NCBI GenBank assembly: GCA_044508265.1
Contig: JBIQIB010000144.1
Location: 1 to 9,137, forward strand
Direction: 5' to 3'
From: JAEZDP01 sp044508265
Lineage (GTDB): Bacteria > Acidobacteriota > Vicinamibacteria > Vicinamibacterales > Vicinamibacteraceae
DNA: 9,137 bases
Shown: positions 6,243-9,137 of the stretch, piece after piece
Numbering within the stretch: the first letter of the stretch is position 1
Layout: each line of letters begins with the position of its first letter
Notes under the pieces: model-generated
The model's input: only the letters and a program-made list of their open reading frames with translations
What the model was told of the DNA's origin: nothing
Databases searched by the model: none
Program-made: the position numbers and the translations under genes

Positions 6243-8939
6243 ATGGCCTGGTACACACGCGTCGCCAACGTCTTTCGAACGCGGGCCTTGTCGGCGGACC
6301 TCGACGAGGAGCTCCAGTTCCACATCGCGGAGCGCATCGACGACCTGATGGCTGCCGGCATGAGCCGCGAGGACGCCCGCGCGACGGCCGCGAGAGCGTT
6401 CGGGAACTACACACTGCAGAGGGCGAGGACACGCGACATGGACATCACCCGGTGGTTGGACGCGATCGTCGGCGACCTGCGGTACGGCGCACGCCAGCTG
6501 CGGCTCGCTCCGGGCTTCACGGCTGTCGCCGTGCTGTCGCTCGCGCTCGGTATCGGTGCCAATTCGGCGATGTTCCAGCTGGTCAACGCGCTCGGCCTGC
6601 GGAGCCTGCCCGTTCCGCAGGCGGCACGCCTGGCGACCATCGGCTCCGGACCGGATTTCTACGCCGCCGGATGGTCCGCCGGCCGGCACCGCCTCTTCAC
6701 CTACGCGCAGCTCGAGCAGATGACCGCGCACCAGGAGGCGTTCAGCAGCCTGATGGCGTTCGGTACGACGAACTTCAACCTGAGTCGCGGCGGGGAAGCG
6801 CGCTACGCCCAGGGATTGTGGGTCACGCCCAACTTCCTCGGCGTCCTCGGTGTCACGCCGGTGATCGGGTCATGGATGCCCGCGACGGCTGACGCGCGCG
6901 ACTGCTCCGGCGCCGGTGCGCTGCTCAACTACGACTTCTGGCAGCGCGAGTACGGCGGCGACGTCGGCGTCCTGGCGCGCGACATCACCCTCAATGGCCG
7001 GCCCTTCCCGATCATCGGCGTCACACCCGCATCGTTCTACGGCGTGGAGCCGGGGCAGCGCTTCGACGTCGCCCTGCCGATCTGCGCGGAGGCGCTGCTC
7101 AGCGACAGCGGGACGGGACGTCTCGACAACGCCACGGCCTGGTGGCTGACCCCCATCGGACGTCTCGAGGACGGCTGGACGGTCGAACGAGCGTCCGCAC
7201 ACATGCGGGACCTCTCGCCGACCGTCTTCGAGGCGACGCTGCCCACGTCGTACCGCCCGGACGAGGCCGAGCGGTACCTGCGCAACACGCTGCGCGTGGA
7301 CGACGCGGCGGCGGGCGTGTCGTCGATCCGCCGGCAGTTCGAGAGCCCGCTGCTGTTGCTCCTGGCCATCACCGGCCTCGTGCTGCTGATCGCGTGCGCG
7401 AACCTGGCCAACCTCCTGCTGGCACGCGCCAGCGCCCGCCAGCGCGAGATGGCCCTGCGGCAGGCGATAGGCGCCTCGCGCGGGCGGCTCGTCGGCCAGT
7501 TGATGGCCGAGAGCGCGCTGCTCGCGGGTCTCGGCACACTGCTCGGCGCATGGCTCGGCTACGTGCTGAGCCGCGGCCTCGTGCGGTTCATCGACGGCGG
7601 CACTCGCGAGATCCATCTGCCCATGACGCCCGACTGGCGCGTGTTCGGCTTCACGGCCGCACTGGCCCTGGGGACGTGCCTGACGTTCGGCCTCGTCCCC
7701 GCGCTGCGGGGCACGAGCACCGCGCCGGCCGAGGCGATGCGCGCCGGGCGCGGCGCCATGGCGCTTGCCGAGCGTCACGGCCTGCGTCGGGCGCTCGTGT
7801 CGTTGCAGTTTGCCCTGTCGCTCGTCCTGCTCGTCGGCGCGCTGCTCTTCGTCCAGAGCCTGCGGAACCTCGCGACGCTGGACACCGGCATGAACAGCGA
7901 CGGCGTACTGATGGCGCACGTCTCGGCCGAACTGCCGCACCTCGACGCCGAACACCGGGCGACGATCCTCCGCCGGCTCGAGGAGCGAGTGCGCGAGCTG
8001 CCCGACGTGGCTTCTGCCGCCGCTGTCGCGCTTGGCCCGTTCAGCGGCTCGTCCTGGAACCAGGACGTGCGAAGCGATTCGTCAGACGTCGTGCTCACCT
8101 GGTTCAACCGCGTGAGCCCGGGCTACTTCCAGACGATGGGCACGCCGCTCCTTGCCGGACGCGACTTCACGCTGCGCGACGACACATCGGCCGCGGCCGT
8201 GGCCATCGTCAACCAGAAGCTCGCGCAGGATCTGTTCGGCGATGCGGACGCGCTTGGCCGGACATTCCGGCGGCAGGAGGGCGACGGCGAGGAGGACACC
8301 GTGTTCCAGATCGTCGGCGTCGTGAAGAACACGAAGTACGGGGGCCTCCGGGAAGACGTCCGCGCGATAGCGTTCCTCCCGCTCGCCCAGGACGAGGCGC
8401 TCAGCGAAGCGACGATCGCCATCCGCGCGCGCGGGCCCTTCAACGCGGTCATGGCCGGTGTGCGCGAGGAGATGGCCCTCCTCGACGCCGGGCTGCTGGT
8501 CGACTTCGCCGTCTTCGACGAGATGATCGACCGCTCGATCCTGCGCGAGCGGCTCATGGCCAACCTGTCGGGAGGCTTCGGCCTGCTGGCCGGGGTGCTG
8601 TGCACGCTGGGACTGTACGGCGTGATGGCCTACATGGTGGCGCGCAGGCGGACGGAGCTCGGCGTGCGGATGGCGCTGGGCGCCGAGACCCACGACATCG
8701 TCCGGGTGATCGTCGGCGAAGCCGGCCGCCTCGTGGCAGTGGGGCTCGTGCTTGGCCTGGCCTCCGCCTTCGTCGTCTCTCGTTACGCCGAGTCCCTGCT
8801 GTTCGGGCTGCAGCCGAACGACGCACTCACCATGGTCGCGGCGTGCGGCGTCCTGGCGGCAACGGGGCTCGTGGCCGCCCTCCTGCCGGCGCACCGCGCC
8901 GCGCGGCTCGATCCTGCCGTCGTCCTTCGGGACGAGTAA
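6243..8939 (+). CDS. Acidobacterial duplicated orphan permease (ADOP, MacB/FtsX-like)
   Basis: This 898-residue membrane protein belongs to the ADOP family (TIGR03434 type). An N-terminal cytoplasmic prefix (about 1-85, ADLDEELQFHIAERIDDL) precedes membrane segment 1 (about 92-112, with the family motif ALGIGANSAMF). A first MacB-like periplasmic domain (about 113-365) leads to an FtsX-like domain with segments near 369-393, 420-445 and 467-488 (LLIACANLANLLLARASARQ). The half-unit then repeats: segment near 515-540, second periplasmic domain (541-770), and FtsX domain (776-890; VARRRTELGVRMALGAETHD). C221 and C281 are the only cysteines in the periplasmic parts. It lacks an ATP-binding domain and no ATPase gene is adjacent, hence 'orphan'. 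CGGAG (6231-6235) precedes the ATG by 7 nt. MacB relatives move proteins, peptides or drugs across the envelope; the substrate here is unknown. No frameshift is seen. Confidence 0.96.
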   Translation: MAWYTRVANVFRTRALSADLDEELQFHIAERIDDLMAAGMSREDARATAARAFGNYTLQRARTRDMDITRWLDAIVGDLRYGARQLRLAPGFTAVAVLSLALGIGANSAMFQLVNALGLRSLPVPQAARLATIGSGPDFYAAGWSAGRHRLFTYAQLEQMTAHQEAFSSLMAFGTTNFNLSRGGEARYAQGLWVTPNFLGVLGVTPVIGSWMPATADARDCSGAGALLNYDFWQREYGGDVGVLARDITLNGRPFPIIGVTPASFYGVEPGQRFDVALPICAEALLSDSGTGRLDNATAWWLTPIGRLEDGWTVERASAHMRDLSPTVFEATLPTSYRPDEAERYLRNTLRVDDAAAGVSSIRRQFESPLLLLLAITGLVLLIACANLANLLLARASARQREMALRQAIGASRGRLVGQLMAESALLAGLGTLLGAWLGYVLSRGLVRFIDGGTREIHLPMTPDWRVFGFTAALALGTCLTFGLVPALRGTSTAPAEAMRAGRGAMALAERHGLRRALVSLQFALSLVLLVGALLFVQSLRNLATLDTGMNSDGVLMAHVSAELPHLDAEHRATILRRLEERVRELPDVASAAAVALGPFSGSSWNQDVRSDSSDVVLTWFNRVSPGYFQTMGTPLLAGRDFTLRDDTSAAAVAIVNQKLAQDLFGDADALGRTFRRQEGDGEEDTVFQIVGVVKNTKYGGLREDVRAIAFLPLAQDEALSEATIAIRARGPFNAVMAGVREEMALLDAGLLVDFAVFDEMIDRSILRERLMANLSGGFGLLAGVLCTLGLYGVMAYMVARRRTELGVRMALGAETHDIVRVIVGEAGRLVAVGLVLGLASAFVVSRYAESLLFGLQPNDALTMVAACGVLAATGLVAALLPAHRAARLDPAVVLRDE

Positions 8940-8940
8940 G

Positions 8941-8994
8941 GACCTGCCCGTCGCCACGCGTGTCGCGAGCGTTCACGTCTGGCGGCGCCAGGTC
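8941..8994. terminator. Weak stem-loop between the convergent ADOP and AraC genes
   Basis: GACCTG (8941-8946) is complementary to CAGGTC (8989-8994). The next bases inward (8948-8955 with 8981-8987) pair imperfectly, with one bulge and one G-T pair, leaving a loop of about 25 nt. Lying at the junction of convergent genes, it could slow transcription in both directions, but it overlaps the end of the AraC gene and has no T-tract. Support is weak. Confidence 0.2.
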
Positions 8995-9137
8995 GCCGGT
9001 GCGTGGCCTGCCGTTCGCTTGAAGCTGCGGCTGAACGCCGCCTCCGACTGGTAGCCGACACGCCCCGCGATCTCTCCGATTGTCGCCGTGCCGTCAGAGA
9101 GCAGCCGCGCCGCGAGCTGCATGCGCCACCGTGCGAG
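8973..9137 (-). CDS. AraC-family transcriptional regulator, C-terminal fragment at window edge
   Basis: On the minus strand the frame is open from the right edge to a TGA at 8973-8975 and encodes 54 residues. They read as the end of an AraC/XylS DNA-binding domain: RWRMQLAARLLSDG (the linker helix between the two helix-turn-helix motifs), then IGEIAGRVGYQSEAAFSRSF and KRTAGHAPATWRR. The signature pattern I-x-x-(I/V)-A-x-x-(V/A)-G-(Y/F)-x-S-x-x-x-F-x-R-x-F-(K/R) is fully present. The N-terminal ligand domain lies beyond the window, so the inducer and target cannot be inferred; the RWRMQLA form is frequent in AraC proteins with a cupin-type N-terminus. The gene runs toward the ADOP gene, with 33 nt between the two stops, so it is not in that operon. 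Confidence 0.92.
   Translation of the reverse strand, partial: LARWRMQLAARLLSDGTATIGEIAGRVGYQSEAAFSRSFKRTAGHAPATWRRQT

Noticed and set aside
7142..9022. 626-codon + strand and 361-codon minus-strand (6870-7955) open frames inside the ADOP gene
   Set aside because: Both overlap the well-supported permease frame and give low-complexity Arg/Ala-rich products.
1..9137. tRNA, rRNA, insertion sequences, phage or defence genes
   Set aside because: No transposase, integrase, toxin-antitoxin, nuclease or RNA gene pattern was seen on reading either strand.

Overview
The window is GC-rich bacterial DNA, almost fully coding on the + strand, with one convergent gene at the right edge. The best guess is an Acidobacteriota genome, probably of the Vicinamibacteria type. 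The reason is the padR plus 'acidobacterial duplicated orphan permease' (ADOP) pair, together with an outer-membrane lipid transport (Mla/MCE) operon of a two-membraned cell. This placement is inference from gene content, not a phylogenetic test. A run of 100 N (5628-5727) is a scaffold gap, so the left and right halves are joined only by assembly.

Left half (1-5613): the 3' part of uvrB (excision repair helicase) enters from the left edge. It is followed after 17 nt by mlaE (permease), mlaF (ATPase) and mlaD (MCE substrate-binding protein), all tightly packed. Two uncharacterised envelope proteins follow: a 137-residue protein with one membrane segment and a long helix, and a 184-residue exported protein with a signal peptide. 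No recognisable mlaB, mlaC or mlaA is present. The MlaD C-terminal half is built from five tandem units of exactly 34 residues. A TATAAT box between mlaD and the 137-residue gene may give those last two genes their own promoter.

Middle (5614-5894): a scaffold gap flanked by complementary short arms and by strongly self-complementary GC-rich DNA, then a promoter region with a perfect TTGACA and a near-perfect 16-bp palindrome just before padR.

Right half (5895-8939): a short PadR-type repressor and, 12 nt downstream, an 898-residue ADOP permease with two MacB-like periplasmic domains and two FtsX-like membrane domains but no ATPase nearby. The palindrome contains the padR ribosome-binding site, which suggests autoregulation of the pair. 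At 8973-9137 on the minus strand lies the C-terminal end of an AraC-family regulator, cut by the window edge.

Nothing here is a clearly new defence or mobile system. The most useful leads are the MlaD repeat array, the two unknown proteins linked to the Mla genes, and the padR operator arrangement.
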